64,000 nucleotides of DNA from Piliocolobus tephrosceles (GCF_002776525.5 NC_045435.1:125219038-125283037), one strand, 5' to 3'. Numbered from the stretch's first letter, positions 1 through 12,280 are shown. A program made the numbers and translations. Notes: generated by a model from the letters alone, not told the origin.

Positions 1-61
1 GAGATCCACCAGCCTTGGCTCCCAAAGTGCTGGGATTACAGGCATGAGCCACTGCGGCCAG
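1..61 (-). mobile_element. Alu fragment cut by window edge
   Basis: The sequence is the reverse complement of the Alu 5' end: it has the 'cccaaagtgctgggattacaggc' type block followed by 'atgagccactgcggcc'. Only the first ~60 bases of the Alu (its 5' end, lying at the right on this strand) are in the window; the rest lies to the left. Confidence 0.95.
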
Positions 62-1314
62 CAAAAATGGACTCTTTCTATATTTTTTCTTGAAAATAAT
101 TTAAGTAATTAATTAAGAGGCTATTCTTCGTTAAATATCTTATTTCTATAATATTTAGCATTCTCATTTGCTTCTTTGTTTACTTCTAAAGTTAGACTTC
201 TCAGTAAAAAAATAACTAGATAATATGCATTCTTTATCCAAGAATCTATACAATGTAATGAATTTAACATTGTGTCTCAGTGTCTGAAATACCCTCAGGA
301 ATATTGAATTGGGAGGGCACTTCAGGAGCTTGTCTGCTGTTGAAGAATGTGGAACAAGTGCCTCATATAAGGCTTTAAGGAAACTAATAATATTTAATAA
401 CATAATATATGGTGTTCTCCTGGAATCTGACTTAGAGCTTAATGTTTCTTTGTCATTTCCCATGAGTTAGGTTTGAATATCCTTACATGACAGTATTTAT
501 CAAGTCATTTTTTACATCATTAATTTTATAATTTTCATGACAATATTATGGCTAAATTTCATATTCCAGCTTTTGTGGAATCAATTATCTAAAATACTGA
601 TGAAGAATTAACAATAAAACAAACTTTTTATTTTTATTTCCTTCTATTTACCTGCTAAAGTAATCTAGGATTTACTTTATCCAATTTACTGTATTTTACA
701 TTTCCATTTTCATAGTTAGACACAGATAGGTGAAATATATATTTCATTTTCAACTTTGATTTTCTCCAAAACCTGCTGCATTTATGAAGCATCATTAGTC
801 TGAGAGTAAGTGAAAAGAAACTGGGATTTTTAGTTTATATGTCTGGAAGGGATCTTCGAAAAAAAAAGTCACATTGGGTGTGGGCAATATTTTCTGTTTT
901 CAAGATATGAACTAAGGCAAGAGGCAGCAAGATATGAAGCAAACAGCTTTGTATTCTTTCAAGCTTCCATATCTCTAACTTGCTGAGGCCCTCAGGAATG
1001 ATAGAATAAATTTTCAGGCCATCTGGAATTGGATAGAGAAAATTATAGCAATTATACCAGTTCTTGAGTCATATACTGTTTGATACGACCCAAGGAAACA
1101 TTGCCAGATCGGCGACGGTAAGTTTAAGGGAGAATGGTGGAGTATTAGGCTTAGGACATTTTTATACACATTTAATGTGTCCAATATCCATCCACATTTG
1201 GCATTATTACCCTTATTTAAAAAATACAAAAAAAAATCCCCCTAAAGTAAATAAGTAAGTAACTTAAAGTTAAGTAAACTAAATCCCCCTAAAGTTAAGT
1301 AACTTAAAATTGCA
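62..1314. other. Unique AT-rich stretch, no gene seen
   Basis: No Alu, L1 or LTR consensus is recognised. Short ORFs on both strands are broken and resemble nothing known. Near the end, the motif 'aaatccccctaaagt' occurs twice, 47 bp apart (1234 and 1281), each followed by 'taagtaacttaaa', so there is a small imperfect local duplication. Confidence 0.6.
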
Positions 1315-1400
1315 AAGGTAGCAAATTATCCAAGCCAGAATTCAAATTCAGTTGTGACTGCACCAAAACCTCTAAATCGTTCTTTTTACTAAAAGAACTG
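1315..1400 (+). repeat. Possible MIR 3' half
   Basis: The run 'atccaagccagaattcaaattcagttgtgactgcacc' resembles the MIR tail (sample-type, 'agccaggattcgaacccaggcagtctg'). It is short and diverged, so this is tentative. Confidence 0.4.
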
Positions 1401-1696
1401 AAGACTTCCTTGCTCTTTGCTTTTAATATAAATTCTGAAAAATTAAGATAAAAATAGTGTTTTCAATTAATATCAAAACAACAATGTATATATATAGAGA
1501 ATAATAAAGATGTTTTCTAGAAATATGACAACTAAAAAGCAAGAGAAAGTACATACGGGTTATATTAACTAAATTATATATATAATTAAAATTACCAAAA
1601 CTCTACGGATGCCACATTCTCAGCATCAACAGTTATTTCACATATACCCTCTCACATGCCTCTCCAACCTGGGGAGTTTCTGCACTATCCAGTTGA

Positions 1697-1701
<5 letters not shown>

Positions 1702-1730
<29 letters not shown>
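1702..1730. repeat. T(29) homopolymer
   Basis: An uninterrupted run of about 29 T lies immediately left of the MLT2-type LTR. It may be a poly-A tail of a minus-strand retroposed piece, or simple slippage expansion; the flanks do not decide. Confidence 0.9.
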
Positions 1731-1737
1731 CCATATT

Positions 1738-2119
1738 GTATTAGTCTGGGTTCTCCAGAGAAAGAACCAACAGTACATATATATAGAAAGAGAAATAGAG
1801 AAGGACTTGCTACAAGGGTTGGCTGAATTGATTACAGAAGCTGAGAAGTCCCATGATGTTCTGTGTGTAAGATGGAGGGCTGAGAACGCCAGTGATGCAG
1901 TTCCAGTTCCCAAATCCAAAGGCCTGAGAATCAGGGAAGTTAAATAGTGTGAGTCTCAGTCTGAGTTGGAATGCCCCAGAACCAAGGGCACTGGTAGCCA
2001 AGGGCAGGAGAAGATGAATGTCCTTGCTCAAGTAGAGAGATTAATTTGGCCTTCCCCTGCTGTTTTGTTCTGTTTAGGCCCTCAGTGGATTGGATGATGC
2101 CCACCCACATTGGTGAGAG
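1738..2119 (-). mobile_element. MLT2-type ERVL LTR, part 1
   Basis: It starts with 'tattagtctgggttctccagagaaa', the reverse complement of the MLT2 LTR 3' end. It continues with 'ttggctgaattgattacagaagctgagaagtcc' and 'ggattggatgatgcccacccacatt', both in the order expected for an MLT2 LTR read from the minus strand. The LTR then stops and resumes at about 2818, so it is split by an insertion. Confidence 0.75.
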
Positions 2120-2817
2120 TATCAGAGCAGGCAGATAGCGAGACATGAGGAGAAGCGAAGAGCCCCTGAGAAAACGGAGGTCTAGAAAATCTCAGACCCC
2201 AGCGACCACCCAGAACTTGCATGCTAGATATGAGCAGAGAGGAGGGGAAATAGCTTTGCAGGAAGGAACGCCCATTAAGATTCCCAGTAATCATTCACTC
2301 TGCAGTTACAACGTCAAAATGTCACTAGGTGCATGCTAATTGGGGGAAGAGGGCAAAGAAGAAGATTCCTAAGAAATAGGCAGGCACGATTTGATCCAAC
2401 ACCAGGCCCATGCATGTGCACCAATACTAAGGGAGCATACCACAAGCTTGTCGTGGGAACTAGGAGGGGGAAAACATGGGGACTTAAGACAGGAGAAGAA
2501 AAACTAGACAAATAAAAAAAGGCAGAGACTTTAAGACAGAGGTGGAAACTTCAAGACAGAGATGGGAACTTCAAGAAAAAATTTGATATGAAAATCCAAT
2601 GCAAGGTGCTGCTGGCTCACTCCCTTTCAGCAGCCTGCTTCATGTTTTCAGAGTGTACTCTCTCTCTAAGTAATCTCTGTCCTCTTATTTTCCTTCAATA
2701 AACTCCCTCTCCTTTTTTTAAAGCTAAATTAGTCCCTTTGCTGAATTCTTTCTTTCATGTAAAACTAAGAACCAAGGATTCCTGCACTTCTTGGTAGGAA
2801 GGGCTGATCTTTTTTAT
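2120..2817 (+). mobile_element. LTR-like insertion inside MLT2
   Basis: This roughly 700-bp block interrupts the MLT2 LTR. It has LTR-like features on the plus strand: a CT-rich stretch, the polyadenylation signal AATAAA at about 2697 followed by a T-rich segment, and a U5-like end ('actaagaaccaaggattcctgcac'). I think it is a solitary ERV1-class LTR. I cannot name the family, and I could not find a convincing target-site duplication. Confidence 0.5.
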
Positions 2818-2940
2818 TCTGTTGACAATTCATATGTTATTCTCTTCCAGAAATGTTTTCATGGACATACCTTGAAATAATTTTTTACCAGCTTTGTGGG
2901 CATTCTTTAGCCAAGTCAAATTAACACACACAACTAAACA
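2818..2940 (-). mobile_element. MLT2-type ERVL LTR, part 2
   Basis: The words 'caattcatatgttattctcttccag', 'gacataccttgaaataat' and 'agccaagtcaaattaacacaca' are the MLT2 LTR 5' portion on the minus strand. They continue directly where part 1 broke off. Confidence 0.7.
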
Positions 2941-4029
2941 TTATATTATTACTGTTCATTCTATGAGTGTTTCAAGAACTTCATCTGATGTTTTGGAAAA
3001 TTTCTGGACTGCTGACATAAAGACGAGTTGATGAGTGCCGAGCAAAATTTCAGAAGACATAAAGAAAAAAATTTTTTTTTTTTTTTTTTGCCATGAAATA
3101 ATCAGACCCTGCAGACAGGAAGAATATACGGAGGTACTAAAATCTTCACCCAACAACTATATAACTGACTTCTGTGTTCTCACAAGGACGATGTGACATG
3201 TTCACTTGAATGATAACACATGGTCTACAGTCATGCTCAGTATAAAGGAAGAATCCTGGCACTGACCAAAATGTGCTCAGCTGTCTCAACATTTTCTACT
3301 CCTTCTATCTCTCTTTAGTGGTCTATATACCATCATGTCACTCTCTTTGCAGCCCTGGCGACCTATTTTTGGGAGTAATGGAAAGGGTCAAATTGTTTTC
3401 ATCTCCCATCTTTTGTATTCTTATCTTGTTATGACATTGTCTGAAATCTCCTCTCCCCTCACTATCTTTCCTTTTGGATTTCAATGCCTTGCTTAAAAAT
3501 AAAAAAGGAATTAAACAAAAACAAACCATATATTAGCTTCCTCTCTGTATTCCTGCTATAACACATCTAATTTGCTTTCAGGCATGATACATTTTTCTGT
3601 CTACCAGGGGAAGACTTGTGAATTGTGCGTGAGAATGAAAAACACAAAAATACATAATTTTAAGATTTTATCTGGCTACATGCATGTATATTATCCAGGT
3701 AAATGATACAAGTGTGAATGCACATAGGTACATACACACATTATATTAAATACATGCTCTGAGGAAGGCAGGGGCTATGATTTACTTTTTCACCTTCGTG
3801 TTCTCAACACCTACAAAAACACCTATCAAAGAAAAAAAATTCTTCAATAACAGTATATCCTTAGACATTTGGTTTATATGTTCTGTATATTTTCTGTTGT
3901 CTCTCAAGATCCACTTGATCACTTCAACATTATCCTGTGTCATGTGGAGCTAACTCTGTGGACTACATGAAAGGGCTCTCTTGACTTCTGGTTTCCAATT
4001 TTGCCTAATGGATGAGAAGCATTGGCAAG
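2941..4029. other. Mostly unique sequence with T18 tract
   Basis: No gene is seen. A run of 18 T lies at 3072-3089. At 3745-3835 the text 'gaaggcaggggctatgatttac...tgttctcaacacctac' resembles the L2 3' end ('gagggcagggactgtgtcttgttc...tgtatccccagcacctag'). That is a weak match, plus strand. Confidence 0.45.
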
Positions 4030-4745
4030 AGATGTGAGTGGAGGGGTCAGAGAAAGCTTCCCCTCTGCCCTCTAAAAGTTTATTGAAAATAAACTGACAC
4101 TAGGCAGATTAATAGGACAAAAATGCATACAAATGTATTCAATGTGTTTAAGCAAAAGGGAATCACAAGAGCATGATTACAGAATAACCTGCTGAGATCC
4201 AGATGCTTATATACCCTTCTTTACAGAGGGAAGGGAGATAGGGGGAAATGGGGTAATTTTAAGGGGTGGGGGTAATTTGTAGGGGAATGAATGAACTCAG
4301 AAGACACAAATTAGCTTGTGAATGATTCTCTTTGGAATTTGAACAAATTTCATCTAAATATGATTGCATTACTGTCTTCTTTGATGTGATAGATAATATG
4401 ACATTTCAGCAAGGGGTAGAAGCAATTGTGTTCCTTTGGCAGTCTGGATTTAAGGCAGATAAGGAAATATTAGCATAAAATTTCACCCTGTGTTGGCAGC
4501 GGAGATGGGAAGAGGTCAAGAAGTCTTGCAGCATGCCAAAGCATGATATTTTGGGAGCATGTTTTCTGGGCCCCAGTAGAAGAATTGGAAAATATTTATT
4601 TCTACCCCCTCCCTCCCTGCAGGATCATCATAGTATGGCCATGTCTCTCTGCCAAAGGCCACAGCTTCTTTCAGTGAGGAATGCATGTATTACAGCTACA
4701 GCTTCTCTTTCTGGGTCTCAATGACTGTTCTCCCACATTGTTTCT
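4030..4745. mobile_element. Unnamed old LTR-like repeat, copy 1
   Basis: It contains 'aaactgacactaggcagattaataggac' followed by 'aaaaatgcatacaaatgtattcaatg'. The same phrases, diverged, occur in the block at 12893-13385. Two dispersed diverged copies in one window indicate an interspersed repeat, probably an ERVL-class LTR. I cannot give the family name with confidence, and both ends are approximate. Confidence 0.45.
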
Positions 4746-6571
4746 CAAGCCAAAGGGTGGATACAGCTCCAAATAATTTAGATAATCTTGATAGTTCTCA
4801 TTAATCTTATAATATCTTCACAAATAGGTCCTTTATTAAATATTATTTTTTTAATTCGATTATGCGATCTGCCTTCTATCAGGACTATGGATGACTTATA
4901 CAAATTACCTCTTCTATTTTTCTTCAGTTTCTAAAGTCAGACTTCTACTTCAGACCTCAAACTCACTTAAATAAACCATGATATTTTAATAGTTCTAGTT
5001 CTTACAAAAGCAAGAGTTCTTGCTGAGATTCTCCATTTGTTAACATTCTAGCCTTCCAACCCTAGAAACTTTTACTTTTTCCCCTATTCAAAGTAACAGA
5101 TGGTGTCAGATGAAAGGGCAAATTCACAGATTACAAATAAAGAGATTGTCAAACATGATTCACACAAACTTCTTTTCAAAGATGAATTATATCACCTTTC
5201 AGAATAAAAGTGTATAAACAAGTGGCAAAAAAAAAAAAAAAAAAAAACCCTGAAACAACTGTGCTATGGACCCATGTAAGTTCTTGTCATTTCCCTAGAT
5301 TTTTCAGCTTTCCTTGTTACTTGCTTTTCCTAATAGCAATAATAGGTTTAAATCAGAGAAAAGAATCAATATATCTCACTTTAAAACATTTTTTTTTCTT
5401 CTAACTCAAAACAGATTTCTTTTCCTGATGAAGAATTTCTCATAAAGGTTTTGAGAGATCTCCTTTTCTCAAGAAATTTCTTTGTTCCAACCTAATTATT
5501 GCTGTTATATTGTCCTGCTCATTCTTCAAACTAATGTGTTTTAAGTTGAACCATCTTATCAAGGCATATTATTCCACAATATTCTTTCTCTGCTTCTTTT
5601 TAATGAGTAAGAGTCCCTTCAGCCCTCCACAACTATTGTCCTGTTAGTCGTGTTGTTTCAAGTTTTTGAGGCTCACTGCAGAAGTGGAGTAATGGGAAAT
5701 ATGATATAACACATGATAGACACTGGAAAATTACCCTCCCCAACTCTGAGGGGATGGAGTATGGCTCTAGAGTAAATGACTGGAAGGAGGTTACTTTTTC
5801 TTGGAGAGCAAAGATCTCACAAATTAAATTCATATGGATGTCAGAAGTATCCATTATTAACCATTTTTCTCCATTATTCTAACACAATCATAGCTCCAAA
5901 AATACTTCTAATGTGTATCCTATATAAATAGTGTAACTCCTTACATACAAAAATTATATATTGAATAGAAGAATAAAAGAGAAAATATATCCAACTTAAT
6001 ATCGGTAAACTTTGAAATATCTTTCTGAATTACTTCTTAAGGTTAAATGTAGGCTTATAATCTGATTTACTCCAGTGTTCAGAGAATTGTTAGTTTTTGC
6101 ATTAGACTACCTGTCATTCAGAGATGACCTAGGTAGATCTGTCCAGTTGGGACAGATACTTTGAGGATTAAAGCCTTAAAGAAAATGTGAAAGCCACTTG
6201 CATGTGCTTTCTATAGTTAGGTTATTTACTGCAATTAGTTATTAACATCAAGGCAAGAGGAAATTTGTCTAATTCTGTGAGAACTGACAAAACTGACTGA
6301 ACAGTAAGTGAAATGACATGAACTTATCTCCTGTCAAAACTTACCCTTTACTTAGAATTCAGGTCAGTTTAATTTAGTAATGGTGTTTTGTTTTGTTTTG
6401 TTTTTCCTTAGTCCATTACTCTGATTCACCAGAAGATATAGAAAAGTTTGTCAATGGCCAGATGGTATTATATAATGAATAGAAATAGCTTTTAAAGTAA
6501 ATAATCTTTTAAATATTGATACTAAAAATAAGAGGACCAATTTTAAAACAAATTAATAAACATATGAATAA
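4746..6571. other. Unique AT-rich stretch
   Basis: No gene or recognisable transposon. It holds an A(21) tract at 5227-5247 and a short GTTTT repeat at about 6384-6405. Confidence 0.6.
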
Positions 6572-6775
6572 TTATCATTATTATTATGCATCAGGCATTG
6601 TTCTAAGTGCATCTTAATCCTCAAAATTACACTATGATGGAAGTTATTATTGTCTCCATTTTACAAATAAAGGAAATGAGACTGAGAGGGTTAAATAACT
6701 TGCCCAAATGGCAGATCTCCTTTCTTAAAGTGATCTGTCCCTGCCCCAAACCATGCTTCCATCCAATATTCTAAA
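6572..6775 (+). repeat. MIR SINE
   Basis: The MIR core is clear: 'catcaggcattgttctaagtgcatcttaatcctc', then 'ctccattttacaaataaaggaaatgagactgagagg', then 'ttaaataacttgccc'. The order matches the plus-strand consensus over most of its length. Confidence 0.9.
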
Positions 6776-7410
6776 TTTTAAATATGAATAAAACTAATTT
6801 TGCTATATAACTTACAGGAGGTCTTTTCAAGATCCCAAGAAAATAGCTGGTATATTTTAAATCAGAATTTAATTATCTCAACAAATGCTTTGTTCTTCTA
6901 TTTATTGCATTCGTACAACTTAGCCAATTGATGCATGAGATTACAAGAGTTTTAAAATAGAAGCGTATTTTAGCAATCAGTTATTTAACAACAAAGTATG
7001 CCAGTTTTAAATCCTAAAAGAGCCATTAAAGCATTATCATGACTCTAATTTATCAATGTTATTTTTAAAATACCAGCTCTAATTGCATTTAATTTTTTAA
7101 CTCTTAATCTTAAGGGAGTTCAATGTTTTTACATTTCTAAGACAAATAAGAATAAATTACAAGACAAAGTTAGAATAAGAGGTCTTGTCTCCTGACCATT
7201 ACAAATGAAAGCAGATGTATACAAACGCCTGTTCACATTCTCCTTCGATTCATTTTGGCCTTATCTGTATTGTCTAAACAGTTATATTCAGAGCCTTCAA
7301 TGGTTAAGGCCAAAAACTGGTTGTTTTCCTTTATTCAATGATAGTCACCTTATTTGATTTTTATTCTAGAACAGTTTTTTTGTTTTTTAATAGAAACAAG
7401 TAAAGTTAAC
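6776..7410. other. Unique sequence
   Basis: No gene, RNA or repeat recognised between the MIR and the Alu. Confidence 0.55.
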
Positions 7411-7412
7411 TC

Positions 7413-7729
7413 TTTTGTTTTGTTTTTGTGTTTGTTTTTGCTTTTGTTTTTTTGAGACGTAGTTTCACTCTATCACCCAGGCTGGAGTGCAATGTTGCAA
7501 TCTCGGCTCACTGCAACCTCCACCTCCTGGGTTCAAGTGATTCTCCTCCATCAGCCTCCCAAGTAGCTGTGATTACAGGCTCCCCACACTGTATTTTTTT
7601 TTTTTTTTAAGTAAAAACAGGGTTTCACCATGTTGGCCAGGCTGGTCTCGAACTCCTGACCTCAAGCAATCCACCCGCCTCAGCCCCCCAAATTGCTGGG
7701 ATTACAGGCATGAGCCACTATACCCGGCT
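7413..7729 (-). mobile_element. Alu (AluS-like), minus strand
   Basis: A T-rich tail complement (7413-7452) is followed by 'gagacgtagtttcactctatcacccaggctggagtgcaatg', the A-rich linker as a T tract (7593-7608), and the Alu 5' end 'attacaggcatgagccactatacccggc'. Near full length. Confidence 0.95.
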
Positions 7730-8018
7730 GATTTTGATTAAGACTTTATACTATAATTATTATTTTTATATAGAAAATAGAAGAAATTACTGATGAATGT
7801 TAACATGTAATAAAAACCTATTTATACTAATGATACAGTAAACTAAATTTGAAGGAAAAAGAGAAGACTGTTTGCAATATTTATTCAGAATACTTGCAAA
7901 ATTCAGAATCCATGAAGACTCCCTAGAATTTATTATGAAAATGCTAAAGATCTCAAAAAGGATGCAAAATGTAAAAACCAACTCACAGTAGAAAAAACAC
8001 AAATGGTCAATAAGTATA

Positions 8019-8340
8019 AGAAAAGCACCAGGCCGAGAGTGGTGGCTCACACCTGTAATCCCAGCACTTTGGGAGGTCAAGGTGGGTGGATCACAAGGTA
8101 AGGAGATTGAGACCATCCTGGCTAACACCGTGAAACCCCATCTCTATGAAAAATACAAAAAATTAGCCAGGCCTGGTGGCGGGCGCCTGTTGTCCCAGCT
8201 ACTCGGGAGGCTGAGGCAGGAGAATGGCATGAACTCAGGAGGTGGACCTTGCAGTGAGCCGAGATGGTGCCGCTGAACTCCAGTCTGGGCGACAGAGCAA
8301 GACCCCGTCTCAAAAAAAAGAAAAAAAAAAGAGAAGCACC
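8019..8340 (+). mobile_element. Full-length AluY-like with target duplication
   Basis: The Alu body runs 8031-8330 and ends in an A-rich tail. It carries the AluY-type words 'gaatggcatgaac' and 'ccttgcagtgagcc'. A near-identical 11-bp duplication flanks it: 'agaaaagcacc' at 8019-8029 and 'agagaagcacc' at 8330-8340. Confidence 0.95.
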
Positions 8341-9484
8341 TTTATCTCATCAAAATCAGAAATACAAAACCAAAATGACAATAAAATATTTTAATATTCA
8401 CTGTTCAAATATAAAAAGATTGATAATATCTTGTATAGCTGAGGTTTTGGAGAATATATTTAAACTTTCAAATTGCCAAGATGAAGAGATACAAAATATC
8501 CAGTATTGGTGAATTTGAGGAAAAGCATTAGTCTAATGCCTTGTGAAGATGGGGGGTAGGGGGAGAAAGTGACACACGCACTTGGAGGTAATTTCCTGTA
8601 TAATTTCCACATGGGAAAATCATATACTGCATTTCTAATATATACAGCATAGGTAAATCCTTGCATTTGTACACAATGAGACACATACGAGAAAATTAAT
8701 TGCACTTTATTTTATGAGCAAAATGTTGGAAAAATGAAAATGTTATGATTAAACAAATATTAGAAAGTGGTTCTATTGAATAAAATCAATATAAATGCAC
8801 TGATATGAAAAAACCTCCAAGGCATGTTTTAAAAGATATAGGCAAAAATTAGAACTATATGTAAAATATGAAACTACTTCTGTATAAGTATGTAGAATCT
8901 AGAATAACATGTGCCATACTGTTTACAGTGGACCCCTATAGATGAGTTCTTCTTTCTTATTTGAGTTTTTAACTAAATAATTTATTCCTACATTTTTATA
9001 TAACATTTTGAAATGGACAACAAGAAAAGGAAAGATTGTTCTTATTAAATTTTATTGAAGAAATGATTTTTTTTTTATTTCCTGTGTTCAGAGGTGGTAG
9101 AAGGACACTGAAAAAACAACACCTCATAATTAAAATTATTGTATATTGTTTTAAGAAAGAGGAACTATATTCACAGTGATTTTTAAAATTCCTTCAAATA
9201 TTTTTACTATTTCTCTGCAACAGCATCTAATTTCTGATCAGTGAAATTTCTGAAAAACTGGAGATAGTAGATAAAAAAAAAAACTGCAGATGTTTGCATT
9301 TGACAGTCTTTAGTCCTCCCTTGGCTATGCCTGAAGTCAGTGATCCAATGTTTCTGCCTTGTTATTTTGTGTTCACCACTCAGCTTAGCAGGATTGCTGC
9401 AAGAACACATGAAGGAGGAAGATGTATTTTGGCCTTAAGTTTAACACATCTATCTCCTCCATTAAATATCTCTAAGTTTTTTAA
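8341..9484. other. Unique AT-rich stretch
   Basis: Nothing recognised beyond short A and T runs. Confidence 0.55.
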
Positions 9485-9591
9485 GGCGATGGCTTCCAAA
9501 CCCATTTGGACAAACAGAATCACTTGGGAAATATCTTTAAAATGTAAATATCTGGAAATCCTGATTCAGTAAGCCTTTGGTGGCTTCAGCA

Positions 9592-9626
<35 letters not shown>

Positions 9627-9815
9627 TGTGTGTGTCTTTGTGCTTGTATCTGTGTGTATAAGATAGAAAGGCATATGCTTAAGAGGCCCTCAGGTAATTT
9701 TGATGATCTATGAGATTTTAAAATCATTAATGTGATTTTTAGAAGCATTCAGTATAATACGTGAACTACCTGTGCTATTTTTCTCCAAAGTTCAAGAATA
9801 CCACTGCTTGAGAAC
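9485..9815. mobile_element. MER5-like hAT element with internal TG microsatellite
   Basis: The left part reads 'agaatcacttgggaaatatctttaaaatg' and 'aaatcctgattcagtaagcc', like the MER5 words 'agaatcacctgg...gttaaaa' and 'tctgattcagtaggtc'. The right end 'ccactgcttgagaac' recalls the terminal inverted repeat. A TG run has expanded in the middle. Confidence 0.5.
9595..9658. repeat. (TG)n microsatellite
   Basis: A pure TG run of about 15 units at 9595-9625 continues as an imperfect TG/TCTG tract to 9658. Confidence 0.95.
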
Positions 9816-9865
9816 ATGGTACAAGGCTGTGTTTTTAAAATATATTGAGACCCATATGTAAGTAG

Positions 9866-10250
9866 TTGCTGAGAGTTGAATCATGCCCCGCAAAAAGATA
9901 TGTCGAACTGCTAAGCACCATTCCCACCCCGTAACTGTGAATGTAACATTGTTTGGAAGTAGGGATTCTGTAGATATAATCAAATTATACAGGGTCATTA
10001 GGGTGGGACCAAAAAGACACAGACACATCGCGGGAAGACAGCCAGGTGAAGACAGAGGCAAAGATTACAGTTGTGCTGCTACAAACCAAAGTGTGACTGG
10101 AACTACCAGAGCCTGGAGAGGCTTCCAAAGTAGCGTGGCCTCTCCAACAGTCAGAGTTCTTCCAGACTCCAGAACTGTGACAGAATAAATTTCTCTTGTT
10201 TTATGGCACCTTGTTTGTGGTACTTTGCTATGGCAGTCTAGAAAACTAAT
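9866..10250 (+). mobile_element. MLT1-type MaLR LTR (solo)
   Basis: The order fits an MLT1A-C LTR on the plus strand: 'gagagttgaatcatgccccgcaaaaagatatgtcg', 'ctgtgaatgtaacattgtttggaa', 'gattctgtagatataatcaaatta', 'ctccagaactgtgacagaataaatttctcttgtt', and 'tatggcagtctagaaaactaata' at the end. The AATAAA sits where the LTR poly-A signal should be. No internal region follows, so this is a solo LTR. Confidence 0.9.
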
Positions 10251-10439
10251 AAAGAATTATGACTGGCATTTATGAATAGAATAAACTAGAAGTAAAATAT
10301 ATTGTATACAATTTTATTTGTATAAAATTGTATAAAATGTCTGTCATAATGAAGGAAAGACTCACTACATGTGCTTTGGTATTTTGGCTAGAGTGTGAAT
10401 GGAGAGGACATTCAGTGTTTTGGTTCAGAGCAGGCTTGG

Positions 10440-10640
10440 TGTACTTTGATTCCATTATTTACTAGCTGTTTCAATTTAGTAATTATTTTCACCTTTTCCT
10501 ACCTCTGTTTTCTTACCAAATAATGTCAATAGTATAAGTACTGACCTCTTAGAGCTTTGTTATGATGAGTTACTATGTATTAAATGCCTAGAACAATGTT
10601 TGGCACACCAGAAGTATTATATCAGTGCTTGGTGTTATAA
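10440..10640 (-). repeat. MIR SINE, minus strand
   Basis: It reads 'actagctgtttcaatttagtaattattttcacc', 'gacctcttagagctttgttatgatgag' and 'ttaaatgcctagaacaatgtttggcac'. These are the reverse-complement MIR phrases in order. Confidence 0.8.
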
Positions 10641-11829
10641 TCTTGGCAAAAGACCAAGTTTTAAAAACATAATTAAGCTGAAGCAGAAGCCAAAATTGTG
10701 TCTACTATCACAGAAGAAATATGTAGCAAACTATAAATAAGTATAAAATTTTATAAAATATGAAAATATTAACATTTTATTATTTAAAATATATGGATCA
10801 GAACTTACATTTTTGACATATTTCTTCAAACTAATTTCCCAGTACTTTCAGCTGTGAAACTATTAAATACTAATGGTGGAGTAGAAGAGATTGTAGGGTG
10901 ATTGCCATTTTCAACAACTGTTTCTTCTTGTTACACTCTGAATATTTATGCTGTCTGAATTGAAAATGGCTTATGTTCAGTGTTGTTGTATGTGATGCTG
11001 AAGTTTTTCCACTTTATACAGTTTTGACCATTTAGCAAGTATGAAATTTCTCTTTCAGTTTTTTCACATATAGTATAGAATTAACAATGCATATTTCATA
11101 ATGCTTTCAGGCACATAGAAAAAGATGTATAAAAAGTGCCTGGCATTGCAACTGGAAGATAGAAAATGCATAGTACAAAGTAAGCAGTATTAACACTTTT
11201 CATTCCAGTACTTGCTCTTTCCTGATAATTTCCATATTCTTCTCTTTTCATTAGCTAAACATCTTACAAACTTATGTCCCATTTGGATCACCATTTATAA
11301 TACTGTGTCACTGAAATATGTTGACCATGACCCACAGTTACAAATATACTTTACAATGTAATCAAGTTAAAAATTAGCTTCAATCTTAACATTTGGACAA
11401 AAGCATTTATTTGTCTCTGTCTTTAGCATTCAGAAGGCCAAATAATGAATGCTTACCTCAGCATACTTTTAACATTGTTTTATTGTGTGTGTGATTATCA
11501 TTATTCACATACATACACACACCCTATATATATATGAAAATATATGGGTCTATAATAATATATGTGTATAAGTTTATACCCATACAATTATATCAATATA
11601 GCAATAATAAAAATGTAAGTTTTATGTGAACTCCCTCAACTTTACTCAGCTAACACACCCTCTATCTCAAAACAATATGTACTTTTATCTGGCCTCTTCT
11701 CTTTACATTCCCTTTGAGAACTATATGCTCTTTACAGTGTTATGCAAACTCATCTTTTTTATATATCCTTAATTTAGATAATTTTTTTTCTTAAATTATT
11801 ACACTTACTCTCCTCTGTTAACAATTACA
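10641..11829. other. Unique sequence with TA/CA-rich patch
   Basis: No gene seen. A degenerate CATA/TATA-rich patch lies at about 11505-11580. Confidence 0.55.
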
Positions 11830-12280
11830 TCAATTAGCCATTGTTGCATAACAAACAACAGTAAAGTTTAGTGGCCTAAAATGACAATGTATGATTTCTC
11901 ATAATTTTGTAGGTTACCTAAGTGATTCCTTTGTTGCTTTTCTCTGGGCTCAGACATGAACCTCATTCTAGCTTGGATAGAAGGTTCAAGATGGCCTCAT
12001 GCATATGTTTGTTAATATGTACTAGCTGACTGCCAGGAGGATGTCAGTTCTGTATGCATTCTCATCCTCCAGTAAGCTAGCCTGATTTCTTAACATGATG
12101 ACATAAGACAACATTCAAGAGGGTAAAGATGGAAGCTGCAAAGCCTCTGGAAGCCTGCGCTCCAGAACTCACATTGTCACTTCTGTCACTTTGCTGTTGA
12201 AAGCAAGTAACAAATCTATCCCAGATTCAAAGAAGGAGAGGGAACAACACCATCTTTTCCAGTAAGGAACAAACAAAATA
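11830..12280 (-). mobile_element. Old interspersed repeat, family uncertain
   Basis: The phrases 'ttagccattgttgcataacaaacaac', 'agtggcctaaaatgacaatgta', 'ggttcaagatggcctcatgcat', 'ggaagctgcaaagcctctggaagcc' and 'tcacttctgtcactttgctg' occur in this order in a common mammalian repeat, probably an LTR. I recognise the pattern but cannot name the family safely, and the strand is a guess. Confidence 0.55.

Noticed and set aside
1609..1947. 112-codon ORF with a poly-Phe run
   Set aside because: The Phe run is the T29 tract and the rest is MLT2 LTR sequence.
8082..8313. ORFs on both strands around 8.1-8.3 kb
   Set aside because: They are translations of the AluY, not genes.
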